From assembly GCF_002242685.1 (NCBI RefSeq), contig NZ_NBIM01000001.1:1116001-1180000 (forward strand): a stretch of 64,000 bases of DNA, in the 5' to 3' direction. Below are positions 9,859 to 17,389 of the stretch, in pieces; positions within the stretch are counted from its first letter, which is position 1, and every line of letters starts with the position of its first letter. The position numbers and the translations under genes were made by a program. The notes under the pieces are model-generated. The model was not told the origin of the DNA. It worked only from the letters and a program-made list of their open reading frames with translations, and made no database searches. The DNA comes from Oceanimonas doudoroffii. Lineage in GTDB: Bacteria; Pseudomonadota; Gammaproteobacteria; Enterobacterales; Aeromonadaceae.

Positions 9859-9886
9859 AACTGCCTTTGAACGGAGGCAGTTTTTT
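9859..9886 (+). terminator. Rho-independent terminator after grxB
   Basis: AACTGCCT-TTGAACGG-AGGCAGTT followed by TTTT. It lies between grxB and the convergent recR. Confidence 0.85.
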
Positions 9887-9922
9887 CACGCATCATAAAG
9901 CGGCAACAGACACGGACAAAGC

Positions 9923-10528
9923 TTATTCGCTGAACGCCTTGCGTCCCATAAAGGAATGGCTCAGGGTGTTGCCGTCCACCAGCTCCAGCTCGCCGCCGAT
10001 AGGCACGCCGTGGGCGATGCGGCTCACCGACACACCGTGGCGGCGGGCGATATCGGCAATAAAGTAGGCGGTGGCTTCCCCTTCCACCGTGGGATTGGTC
10101 GCCAGGATCAGCTCGTCAAAGGACTCGGCGTCAAGCCAGTTTTCCAGTACGTCGAGGCCCAGATCTTCCGGACCCACGCCGTCCAGTGGCGACAGGTGCC
10201 CCATCAGCACAAAGTAGCGGCCCTGGTACTGGCCGGTCTGTTCAATGGCCACCACGTCGGCGGGGCTTTCCACCACACACAGCTGACCACTGAGTGCGCG
10301 TTTGGGGCTGGCGCAAATGGCACAGATGTCTTCTTCGGTAAAGGTACGGCACTGGCGACAATGGCCAATGTTGTCCAGCGCCTGCTCCAGCACATGAGAC
10401 AGCTTGCGGCCACCGGCGCGTTGCCGCTCCAGCAGGGCAAAGGCCATGCGCTGGGCCGACTTGGGCCCCACACCCGGCAACACCTGCAGGCTTTTGATCA
10501 ATTCATCCAGTAACGGGCTGAAACGCAT
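9923..10528 (-). CDS. recR: Recombination mediator RecR
   Basis: RecR acts with RecO (and RecF) to load RecA onto SSB-coated single-stranded DNA at gaps. The 201-residue protein has the helix-hairpin-helix [13 protein letters not shown] near residue 17, a C4 zinc finger (C57, C60, C69, C72), a Toprim domain, and a C-terminal Walker-B-like region ending with the [14 protein letters not shown] signature. It is last in apt-dnaX-ybaB-recR, the conserved gammaproteobacterial order. A 122-bp spacer with a REP-like hairpin separates it from ybaB. Confidence 0.98.
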   Translation of the reverse strand: MRFSPLLDELIKSLQVLPGVGPKSAQRMAFALLERQRAGGRKLSHVLEQALDNIGHCRQCRTFTEEDICAICASPKRALSGQLCVVESPADVVAIEQTGQYQGRYFVLMGHLSPLDGVGPEDLGLDVLENWLDAESFDELILATNPTVEGEATAYFIADIARRHGVSVSRIAHGVPIGGELELVDGNTLSHSFMGRKAFSE

Positions 10529-10571
10529 GGCAAGACTCTTGAAGGAAACGAGGAAGGAAAGCGGGAAGCAG

Positions 10572-10645
10572 TTTGTTGGGATTCGCTTCGCTCATCACCA
10601 ACCTACAAGTTGCGCAGGTTGGGATGAGGGACGAATCCCAACAAA
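10572..10645. repeat. REP-like nested palindrome between ybaB and recR
   Basis: An outer 14-bp stem, TTTGTTGGGATTCG (10572-10585) with CGAATCCCAACAAA (10632-10645), encloses an inner stem TCATC-a-CCAACCT (10592-10604) with AGGTTGGGATGA (10616-10627), with one bulged A. The 74-bp cloverleaf-like structure has the shape of dispersed intergenic repeats (REP/BIME/MITE type) in gammaproteobacteria. As RNA it would form a stable hairpin between two operon genes and could limit recR expression (inference). Confidence 0.8.
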
Positions 10646-10650
10646 AGTGT

Positions 10651-10980
10651 TTAGAACGGCATTTTGAAGCCCGGGGGCAGTTGCATGCCACCGGTGAGCT
10701 CGCCCATGCGAGACTTGTTCTGCTCTTCAACCCGGCGCACGGCGTCGTTCACGGCGGCGGCCAGCAGATCTTCCAGCAGCTCCTTGTCGTCTTCCAGCAG
10801 GCTGTCGTCCAGCTCAACCCGGCGCACCGAGTGGCTGCCGGTCATGGTGACCTTTACCAGGCCGGCACCGGCCTCACCCACCACTTCCATCTGGGCCAGC
10901 TCTTCCTGCAGCTTCTGCATTTTTTCCTGCATCTGCTGGGCCTGTTTCATGATATTGCCAAGTCCACCTTTACCAAACAT
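10651..10980 (-). CDS. ybaB: Nucleoid-associated protein YbaB/EbfC
   Basis: A small dimeric DNA-binding protein of 109 residues. It has the family's N-terminal amphipathic helix rich in Met and Gln ([22 protein letters not shown]) and the core [30 protein letters not shown]. The C-terminus [11 protein letters not shown] is typical of YbaB. It lies 39 bp after dnaX in the standard operon. Confidence 0.97.
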   Translation of the reverse strand: MFGKGGLGNIMKQAQQMQEKMQKLQEELAQMEVVGEAGAGLVKVTMTGSHSVRRVELDDSLLEDDKELLEDLLAAAVNDAVRRVEEQNKSRMGELTGGMQLPPGFKMPF

Positions 10981-11019
10981 AGGTTGTCACTCTTAATTGA
11001 TGGGTTGATAGGTCAACGC

Positions 11020-13374
11020 TCAGGGCGCCATGGGCTCGATGCTGTCGGCATCCAGCTCGGCGGCAAAGCGCGAGATAAGGAATTGTACCGCATCATCGGC
11101 TTCAATTTCATCTTTGGCACGTTCCCGTGCCGCCTGATACAGCTGCTGCTCCACCTCCGCCGGGGTTAAGCCGCGCTCACCCAATGACACCTTCAACTCG
11201 ATATCACGCCCCGTGTGGGCCCGGATCAGGCTTTCCAGCTCGGACCGGGTCTTGTCACTCAGCAGGTGCTTGTGCTCGGGCCGCAACCACAGTTGCCACT
11301 GATCCTGATGCCGCTCCAACGTGCTGTGCATGGCCAACTGACGCAGCAGGCCGCCCGGGGCCAGCACCGCCACCAGCCTGGCCCAGTCGTCTTCGGCCTG
11401 CGGCAACAACTGGGATGGCCTGAGTGGCTCGGGGCCGCCTTTACTCGCCCAGCTTGCCCTGGGTACTGTCGGGGCCACGGTTGCCTGAGGTACCGGTTCG
11501 GCGCGCATCGGCGCCTGGGCCGGCCGCAATGGTGCACTCGGTGGCGCGACGGGGGCGGCCTGAGATGGCCGCCGAGGGGCCGGCTCGCCTTCCGGCTCCC
11601 AGGGCGGCACATCGTTGTCGTCCCAGGGCATGTCGCTGTAGGCATCCAGGGGCGGCAAGTCGTTTTGCGGCTGGCCTCCGGGCTGGTTTTGCGGAGCCGG
11701 CACACCAGCCACGGTAACCGGCGCCGGTTTGGACTCGGGGGCAGCGGCTGGTGCAACAAACCGCACAGGCGTCGCCGCGGCGGCGGGGGCCGGGCGCTCC
11801 GGCGCGGTGCGGGGTTTGGGCGCCGGGGCCGGCGTGCTCTCGCTGCGCTCCTGGCTCAACAACCGATTGCGGGTTTGCAACAAACGGCGAATGCGTGCCG
11901 CCTGCTCGGCGGCTTCATCCACCGGTGGCGCCTCGGGCTCGAAAGACGCTGCCTCGGACGCCGCCGTTTCAGGCTCGGCCGGGGCAACCTTGAGCACAGC
12001 CGGTTCAGGCTCGGCCGGTTTGATGCCAGTTTCGACCTGGGCCCTGACCGGAGGGCGGGCGGGCACATCGGCCTGCGCTGGCTCGACAACCGGCGCGCCT
12101 GCGGTTTCAACCGAGGCAACATCCTTGCCCATCCGTACCGCTTCCTGCCAGATTTCCGCCTGCTCCTGTTCGAGTTTGGCGGTCATGGCCTCGTCGTCAC
12201 TGGCTGCCGGCGCGGCCACCGGCTCAGGCTTTTTTAACGGAACAGGCTCCGGCCGGCTAACCGGCGCCGCCACGGTGGCAGGCTGGGTGACAGTGGCGCT
12301 TTGCGGGGCAAAGGCCAGGGTGCGCAGCAGGGTCATTTCCAGTGCCGAGCGGCCGTCGGGAGCAAAGGGCAGATCCTTACGGCCCTGCAGACAAACCTGG
12401 TAATACAGCTGGATCTGATCCGGGCTCACCAGGGGGGCCAGCCGGTTCAGCTCGTCGGCATGGGGCAGGCCCTGGGCCGGCACCACCTGGGCCAGTGCCA
12501 GCTGGTGCCAGAAGGCAATCAGTTCTTTATGCACATGATCGTAGTCGGGCCCGGCGCTCGCCAGCTCTGCCACTCGAGCCAGCAGGGCGGCACCGTCACC
12601 GGCCAGCACGGCTTCCACCAATGCCAGCAGCTGCTCCCGGTTGAGGTTGCCGAGCATGCGCTCCACCTCGGCAAGCTTCAGGCTGCCATTGCCAAAGGCC
12701 AGGGCCTGATCGGTGAGGCTGAGGGCATCCCGCAGGCTGCCATCGGCGGCCCGGGCCAGGCTGGCGGCGGCTTCGGGTTCAAACTCAAGTTGCTCCTGCT
12801 GCAGAATGTGCTGCAGCTGGTGGGCTATCTGGTCCGGCTCCAGGCTTTTCAGGTGAAACTGCAGGCAGCGGGACAAAATGGTAATGGGCAGCTTTTGCGG
12901 ATCCGTGGTGGCCAGCAAAAACTTTACATGGGGCGGCGGCTCTTCCAGGGTCTTGAGCAGGGCGTTAAAGCTGTGCCGGGACAGCATGTGCACCTCATCG
13001 ATGAGATACACCTTGAACCGCCCCCGCGCCGGCTGATACTGCACGTTATCGAGCAGTTCGCGAGTGTCTTCCACCTTGGTCCGGCTGGCAGCGTCGATCT
13101 CCAGCAGATCGACAAAACGCCCCTGCTCGATTTCCCGGCAGCTGTCGCACTGGCCACAGGGGTCTGCCGTAATGCCGGTGTCGCAGTTCAGCGCCTTGGC
13201 CAGCAGCCGGGCAATGGAGGTTTTGCCCACACCCCGAGTGCCGCTGAACAGATAGGCGTGATGCAGCCGCCCCTGGGCCAGGGCGTTGACCAGGGCGGTG
13301 AGCACATGCTGTTGCCCCACAACCTCGCCAAAACGACGCGGGCGCCACTTGCGGGCCAGAACCTGATAACTCAT
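11020..13374 (-). CDS. dnaX: DNA polymerase III subunits tau and gamma
   Basis: DnaX is the clamp-loader ATPase (gamma) and, in full length, the replisome organiser (tau). The protein starts MSYQVLARKWRP, as in E. coli; the ATG at 13374 is preferred over an upstream TTG at 13398 inside apt. Walker A is GTRGVGKTS, the four-cysteine zinc module is CDTGITADPCGQCDSC, Walker B is VYLIDEVHML and sensor 1 is LATTDPQKLP. A long Pro/Ala-rich linker follows at about residues 370-640, then the tau-specific C-terminal domains. Full length is 784 residues. A frameshift signal at codons 380-382 (12229-12235) would give a gamma form of about 383 residues. The apt stop lies 4 bp upstream. Confidence 0.98.
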   Translation of the reverse strand: MSYQVLARKWRPRRFGEVVGQQHVLTALVNALAQGRLHHAYLFSGTRGVGKTSIARLLAKALNCDTGITADPCGQCDSCREIEQGRFVDLLEIDAASRTKVEDTRELLDNVQYQPARGRFKVYLIDEVHMLSRHSFNALLKTLEEPPPHVKFLLATTDPQKLPITILSRCLQFHLKSLEPDQIAHQLQHILQQEQLEFEPEAAASLARAADGSLRDALSLTDQALAFGNGSLKLAEVERMLGNLNREQLLALVEAVLAGDGAALLARVAELASAGPDYDHVHKELIAFWHQLALAQVVPAQGLPHADELNRLAPLVSPDQIQLYYQVCLQGRKDLPFAPDGRSALEMTLLRTLAFAPQSATVTQPATVAAPVSRPEPVPLKKPEPVAAPAASDDEAMTAKLEQEQAEIWQEAVRMGKDVASVETAGAPVVEPAQADVPARPPVRAQVETGIKPAEPEPAVLKVAPAEPETAASEAASFEPEAPPVDEAAEQAARIRRLLQTRNRLLSQERSESTPAPAPKPRTAPERPAPAAAATPVRFVAPAAAPESKPAPVTVAGVPAPQNQPGGQPQNDLPPLDAYSDMPWDDNDVPPWEPEGEPAPRRPSQAAPVAPPSAPLRPAQAPMRAEPVPQATVAPTVPRASWASKGGPEPLRPSQLLPQAEDDWARLVAVLAPGGLLRQLAMHSTLERHQDQWQLWLRPEHKHLLSDKTRSELESLIRAHTGRDIELKVSLGERGLTPAEVEQQLYQAARERAKDEIEADDAVQFLISRFAAELDADSIEPMAP
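12224..12235 (-). promoter_or_regulatory. Programmed -1 ribosomal frameshift site in dnaX
   Basis: On the minus strand the zero frame reads TTA AAA AAG, which contains the heptamer A-AAA-AAG, the same slippery sequence as E. coli dnaX. After a -1 slip the next codons are GCC TGA, giving Ala then stop, so gamma would end Leu-Lys-Lys-Ala. A GGAG sequence lies 11 nt upstream as a stimulatory Shine-Dalgarno-like element. A GCCGG/CCGGC stem (loop TGGCCGCG) begins about 5 nt downstream. All three elements of the E. coli signal are therefore present. Confidence 0.9.
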
Positions 13375-13378
13375 GGGC

Positions 13379-13924
13379 TCAGTGACCGTCGAACTCAACC
13401 AGGCTGGTCACACGCACGCCCAGCTTGTTCAGCCGCTGAATGCCGCCCAGGGCCGGCAGGCCAATCACAAAGGCCGCGTCCTGCACCTCGCCGCCGCAGC
13501 GGCGCACCAGCTTGACCGCCGCTTCCACGGTGCCGCCGGTAGCCAGCAGATCGTCGATGATCAGCACCTTTTCACCGGGCACAATGGAGTCGGCGTGAAT
13601 TTGCAACTTGTCGGAGCCGTATTCCAGCTCATAGGGGACTTCCACCACTTCCCGGGGCAATTTACCCGGTTTGCGGGCCGGCACAAAGCCTACACCCAGG
13701 GCCGCCGCCACCGGCGCGCCAAAAATAAAGCCCCGTGCCTCGGTGCCCAACACCTTGCGCACTCCTGAATGCCGGTAGTGCTCAACCAGGGTTTCTATGG
13801 TCAGGCGAAAGGCTTCGCCGTTTTCCACCAGGCCAGTGATGTCACGAAATACAATGCCGGGTTTGGGGTAATCGGGAATGGAAGTGATGCTGTCCGCAAT
13901 CAGCTCGAGGGTGTCTTGTTTCAT
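13379..13924 (-). CDS. apt: Adenine phosphoribosyltransferase
   Basis: Apt makes AMP from adenine and PRPP. The 181-residue protein has the PRPP loop [13 protein letters not shown] near residue 120, the FRDITGL segment after the start, and [16 protein letters not shown], all conserved in Apt. The ATG at 13924 ([11 protein letters not shown]) matches the family start better than upstream options. It is the first gene of apt-dnaX-ybaB-recR, so the operon promoter should lie at about 13925-13999. Confidence 0.97.
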   Translation of the reverse strand: MKQDTLELIADSITSIPDYPKPGIVFRDITGLVENGEAFRLTIETLVEHYRHSGVRKVLGTEARGFIFGAPVAAALGVGFVPARKPGKLPREVVEVPYELEYGSDKLQIHADSIVPGEKVLIIDDLLATGGTVEAAVKLVRRCGGEVQDAAFVIGLPALGGIQRLNKLGVRVTSLVEFDGH

Positions 13925-13999
13925 GGAATTAGGCTGCCTCGTCGTGCCCGGCGCGATGGCGGGCATGGCATTGAATTAAAAATAAAAGCGCCCGCTAGC

Positions 14000-14392
14000 T
14001 TAGGGCCTCGTCTGCTCCATTGCAACCATGGGCCGCTCGGGCACCGTCGGCAGCCGCAGCATCCACCAGGCAAGGGCAATAAAGGTAAGCAGCAACAAGG
14101 CGCGCACCCACCAGACCGGCACCAGATAAATCGACAGCGTAAAACTGGCCGCCATCAGCCACAGGGCCCGGCGACGCACATGGGGACGCAGCCCCCGGTG
14201 GGTTTGCCAGTCCCGTATCATGCCGCCAAACCAGGGGTGGTTCACCAGCCAGGCATGCACGCGGGGAGACGACCTGCCAAAGCAGAAAGCAGAAAGCAGC
14301 ACAAAGGGCGTGGTGGGCAACACCGGCAAAAAGGCACCCAGTATTCCCAACCCCAATGATATGCCGCCAAGCAGCGCAAATAACATACGCAT
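14000..14392 (-). CDS. ybaN: YbaN family inner-membrane protein (DUF454)
   Basis: A 130-residue protein of unknown function with about three to four membrane spans. The DUF454 signature is clear: GILGAFLPVLPTTPFVLLSAFCFGRSSPRVHAWLVNHPWFG, matching E. coli YbaN position by position. GGGAG lies 6 nt before the ATG at 14392; an upstream GTG is less likely. In E. coli ybaN also sits beside apt, so the context is conserved. Confidence 0.94.
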   Translation of the reverse strand: MRMLFALLGGISLGLGILGAFLPVLPTTPFVLLSAFCFGRSSPRVHAWLVNHPWFGGMIRDWQTHRGLRPHVRRRALWLMAASFTLSIYLVPVWWVRALLLLTFIALAWWMLRLPTVPERPMVAMEQTRP

Positions 14393-14550
14393 GGCGTGCT
14401 CCCGCACATAAAAACGTTACCGGCACTATAGCAAAATTCGTTTGCAAAAACCGGACCCGGCATGGGTGACATGACCGTTATTGACACCGGCTTCACGCTT
14501 TGCGCGCGAGGCTGTACACTGCCCGCTTTTATTCGTTGTAATCATTGCCC

Positions 14551-15492
14551 ATGCGCCTGACTCTGGCCCCGATGGAAGGGGTGCTCGACCATTTAATGCG
14601 GGATCTGCTGACTCGCCTCAACCCCTTTGACCTGTGTGTGACCGAGTTTATACGGGTAGTGGATATGCGCCTGCCACCCCGCGTGTTTTACCGCCTGTGC
14701 CCCGAGCTGCATGACGGCTGCAAAACCCCGGCGGGCACGCCGGTACGCATTCAATTGCTGGGCCAGGAGCCCGACTGGCTGGCGGAAAACGCCGAGCAGG
14801 CCTGCCGCCTGGGCGCCGAGGGCATCGATCTCAACTTTGGCTGCCCGGCCAAAACCGTGAACAAGCACAGGGGCGGCGCCGCCCTGCTGGCCGACAGCGA
14901 GCAGCTTTACCGTATTGGCAAGGCGGTGCGCGCCGCCGTGCCTGCCCATTTGCCGGTAAGCGCCAAGATTCGCCTCGGACTGGAAGAACGAGACAGCTAC
15001 CTGGAAAACAGCCAGGCCCTGGCGGAAGCCGGCATCAGCGAGCTGGCAGTGCACGCCCGTAGCAAAAAGGATGGCTATCGTCCTCCCGCCTACTGGCCGC
15101 TGGTGGCGGAAATAAAACAACGGCTCGCCATTCCGGTGACAGTGAACGGGGAGATCTGGAATGCCGCCCAGGCCGCTCAGGCACAGGCGCAAAGCGGCTG
15201 CGACCATGTGATGCTGGGCCGAGGAGCCCTGGCCCTGCCCAACCTGGCACAGACCATCAAGACCGGTGCCGCCCCCATGGGCTGGACCGAGGTGGTTGAA
15301 CTGCTGCTGGATTACTCGGCGCTGGAAGTGGAAGGCAACAAGGCGGTGTATTATCCCAATCGCATCAAGCAATGGCTGAATTACCTCAAGCTGCAATATT
15401 CAGAAGCCCGGGAGCTGTTCGCCGCCATACGCACCCTGAAGCACACCGACGAGATTCGAGCGGTGCTGGAAGAGGCAAGGACTAACGTATAA
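14551..15492 (+). CDS. dusC: tRNA-dihydrouridine(16) synthase
   Basis: DusC is an FMN enzyme that reduces uridine 16 in tRNA D-loops. The protein starts MRLTLAPMEGVLDHLMRDLL, as in E. coli DusC. The catalytic cysteine is C98 in NFGCPAKTVN, with the same numbering as E. coli. VNGEIWNAAQA and VMLGRGALALPNL form the FMN phosphate site, and the C-terminal RIKQWLNYLKLQYSEARELF is the tRNA-binding helical domain. The length is 313 residues. A two-codon upstream start at 14545 is possible. Confidence 0.96.
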   Translation: MRLTLAPMEGVLDHLMRDLLTRLNPFDLCVTEFIRVVDMRLPPRVFYRLCPELHDGCKTPAGTPVRIQLLGQEPDWLAENAEQACRLGAEGIDLNFGCPAKTVNKHRGGAALLADSEQLYRIGKAVRAAVPAHLPVSAKIRLGLEERDSYLENSQALAEAGISELAVHARSKKDGYRPPAYWPLVAEIKQRLAIPVTVNGEIWNAAQAAQAQAQSGCDHVMLGRGALALPNLAQTIKTGAAPMGWTEVVELLLDYSALEVEGNKAVYYPNRIKQWLNYLKLQYSEARELFAAIRTLKHTDEIRAVLEEARTNV

Positions 15493-15497
15493 GCAGT

Positions 15498-15517
15498 ATC
15501 GGTGCTCGAGCGCCGAT
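15498..15517. repeat. Palindrome after dusC
   Basis: ATCGGTGCTCGAGCGCCGAT pairs at 9 of 10 positions. Flanking TAAGCA and GCTTA extend the hairpin with a 2-nt bulge. There is no T-run, so it is not a classical terminator; it may be a REP-type element or a weak 3' stabilising hairpin. Confidence 0.55.
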
Positions 15518-15605
15518 GCTTAGCACTTCATTCCCTTGATTTGCATCATGATATTAACAAATGGCCACTTTTATACTGGCCGGCATATTCCGCCGACTGG
15601 ATATC

Positions 15606-15980
15606 ATGATGCACAGCAATATCACCGAGAACGAGCTGGAGCAGCGACTGCAGGCGGTGGCCAACGACCACCGCCTGCACTTTATGCTCGCCCTGCAACG
15701 GCTGGACGCCAGCCTTGCCGCCCAACTGCAACGCCTGCCTCCGGATGAATGGGCCGACTCCCCAGCCCTGGTGGCCTGGCCCCAACTGCAACCCCAGATT
15801 AATAACCTGCGTAGCGTGGATGCCGCCCTGTGCCAGTGGCAGCTGGGCCTCTATGGCCTGTGCAGCGACTGTGAAGCCCAGCTGATGCCGGCACAACTGC
15901 TGGCCGACCCCTGCCGGCAACGCTGCGAGCGCTGTGAAGCGAAATATCAGAAAGCGCAGCATGGCAGCTGGACACTGTAA
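15606..15980 (+). CDS. TraR/DksA-type zinc-finger protein
   Basis: A 124-residue protein with an N-terminal helical part and a C-terminal C4 zinc finger. The finger reads LYGLCSDCEAQLMPAQLLADPCRQRCERCEAKYQ, so several cysteine pairs are available. This arrangement resembles the DksA/TraR family, which binds the RNA polymerase secondary channel, but the acidic coiled-coil tip of true DksA is not evident. Two adjacent ATGs (15606, 15609) could start it. It may be a DksA paralogue affecting transcription; the role is not established. A 7-bp tandem repeat begins 3 bp after its stop. Confidence 0.75.
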   Translation: MMHSNITENELEQRLQAVANDHRLHFMLALQRLDASLAAQLQRLPPDEWADSPALVAWPQLQPQINNLRSVDAALCQWQLGLYGLCSDCEAQLMPAQLLADPCRQRCERCEAKYQKAQHGSWTL

Positions 15981-15983
15981 CTC

Positions 15984-16060
15984 TGTGAGGTGTGAGGTGT
16001 GAGGTGTGAGGTGTGAGGTGTGAGGTGTGAGGTGTGAGGTGTGAGGTGTGAGGTGTGAGA
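15984..16060. repeat. Tandem heptamer repeat, 11 copies of TGTGAGG
   Basis: Ten perfect TGTGAGG units in a row from 15984, plus an eleventh ending in A (TGTGAGA, 16054-16060). The array is purine/GT-biased on the plus strand and lies between the stop of the zinc-finger gene and a bidirectional terminator. Perfect short repeats of this length are prone to copy-number change by slippage, so the count should vary between strains. Confidence 0.97.
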
Positions 16061-16073
16061 TATTTTCGCCATT

Positions 16074-16099
16074 AAAAAGCCGGCTTTCGCCGGCTTTTT
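16074..16099. terminator. Bidirectional terminator between zinc-finger gene and porin
   Basis: AAAAAGCCGGC-TTTC-GCCGGCTTTTT, an 11-bp stem with A- and T-runs, works in both directions and serves the convergent genes on either side. Confidence 0.93.
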
Positions 16100-16126
16100 G
16101 CTTCTAAATCAGCTTGTTAGCATTTT

Positions 16127-17134
16127 TTAGAAGTTGTACTGAATACCAACGCCGTACAGGTCGTCTTCGTCAGCTGCATCGCTGATCACGTATTCACCGT
16201 ACAGCTTGGCTTTGGCAGTCAGGCTGTACTGAACACCCAGGGTAATGGCGTCAATGGTGTCAACTTCTGCAGTAGAACCAGCTGCATCATACTCCTCTTT
16301 GGAGTACTGAGCCAGTACCTTCCAGGCGTCTACGTTGTACTCGGCGTGCAGTTCATAACCTTCGGCTTCATTAGTGCCGCCAGCTACATCTTGCTCACGC
16401 TCGGTGTAAATGGCTGCCAGGTAGAGGCCGTCCAGGGTGTAGTTTACGCCAACAATCCAGTTGTCTTGATCTTCAGCGTCAAGGAAACTGATCTGCTCAT
16501 AGGCAGCACCGAAGCCCAGGCCCATCGGCAGGGTATAACCGGCTGATACGTTCCAGCGATTCTCTTCACCGGTGTTACCATCAATTTTGTCGTTGTCGTT
16601 AAAGGCATAACCGGCACGCAGATCCAGGCCGTTGTTGGCATAGGACAGGCGAACCATGTCGTCTACCTTGTCGGTGGTGCTCAGTTCATCACCAAACGCA
16701 ACCGCACCACCAAAAATGTTGAGCACGTCGGTGTAGTCGGTCAGCTGAGCATAGGGGCTATTTACACGGCCAAAGGTCAGGTCGGTGGTGTCCATAAAGC
16801 GGAAGCCGGCCCAGGCGTAACGGGAAGAAATGCCTTCGCCGTCGTCAACACCGTCAGACTCTTCGTCGCCTTCGGTAACCACGGCCCACTCCAGCTTACC
16901 AATCAGGTCAACGTCGTTGTTTACCATGTATTTAACGTTCACACCCAGGCGGGCTTCACCGTCGCCACCGAAGTTTTCGGCTTTACCGCCAGACTGGTAA
17001 TCACGCTCACCGGCTTCGTATTGTACGCGGCCGTAGATATCTACCTGATTGCCTTCGTCGGAATATACGGTCACGGCGCTGGCAGAGGTGGCGAACAGCG
17101 CAGGAATGGTCAGTGCAAGAATCGTTTTTTTCAT
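16127..17134 (-). CDS. General porin, OmpC/OmpU type
   Basis: An outer-membrane beta-barrel trimeric porin for small solutes. The signal peptide MKKTILALTIPALFATSASA is cleaved before VTVYSDEGNQVDIYGRVQYEAG, the typical first strand of Gram-negative porins. PYAQLTDYTDVLNIFGG resembles the constriction-loop (L3) area. The protein ends in VGIQYNF, with the terminal aromatic residue needed for BAM recognition. It has 335 residues and is very acidic, as in halotolerant bacteria. The upstream region carries a perfect palindrome AACGCTAGCGTT at 17191-17202 that may be a regulator site. Confidence 0.93.
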   Translation of the reverse strand: MKKTILALTIPALFATSASAVTVYSDEGNQVDIYGRVQYEAGERDYQSGGKAENFGGDGEARLGVNVKYMVNNDVDLIGKLEWAVVTEGDEESDGVDDGEGISSRYAWAGFRFMDTTDLTFGRVNSPYAQLTDYTDVLNIFGGAVAFGDELSTTDKVDDMVRLSYANNGLDLRAGYAFNDNDKIDGNTGEENRWNVSAGYTLPMGLGFGAAYEQISFLDAEDQDNWIVGVNYTLDGLYLAAIYTEREQDVAGGTNEAEGYELHAEYNVDAWKVLAQYSKEEYDAAGSTAEVDTIDAITLGVQYSLTAKAKLYGEYVISDAADEDDLYGVGIQYNF

Positions 17135-17190
17135 GATTTTATTTGCCTACTGTAATTAAACACTAAGTCCTTGTTATTCCCTGTGTTAGC

Positions 17191-17202
17191 AACGCTAGCG
17201 TT
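17191..17202. promoter_or_regulatory. Palindrome in porin/dinG intergenic region
   Basis: AACGCTAGCGTT is a perfect 12-bp palindrome about 57 bp upstream of the porin ATG, placed where a repressor or activator could act. The binding protein is unknown. The same 255-bp intergenic region has a TATACT (17354-17359) that could be the -10 of dinG. Confidence 0.4.
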
Positions 17203-17389
17203 ACTATGGCGAGCAGCCTATCACCGGGTTTTTTACCTTGCAACAAAATCGCGGGAACTTTTTATGACAGTTATGTTCCCCGCCAACGCAACTGTGACGG
17301 CTCCCCGCTTTTCAGCAATAGACTTTGCAACTGGCATATAACCGACTACCAGATATACTTGTGCCCGCATTTTATACCGGAAAACCGCC

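Noticed and set aside
13375..13398. TTG start giving DnaX eight extra residues
   Set aside because: The MSYQVLARKWRP start at 13374 matches the family, and the extension lies inside the end of apt.
15984..16060. CRISPR array
   Set aside because: The repeats are 7 bp with no spacers; it is a simple tandem repeat.
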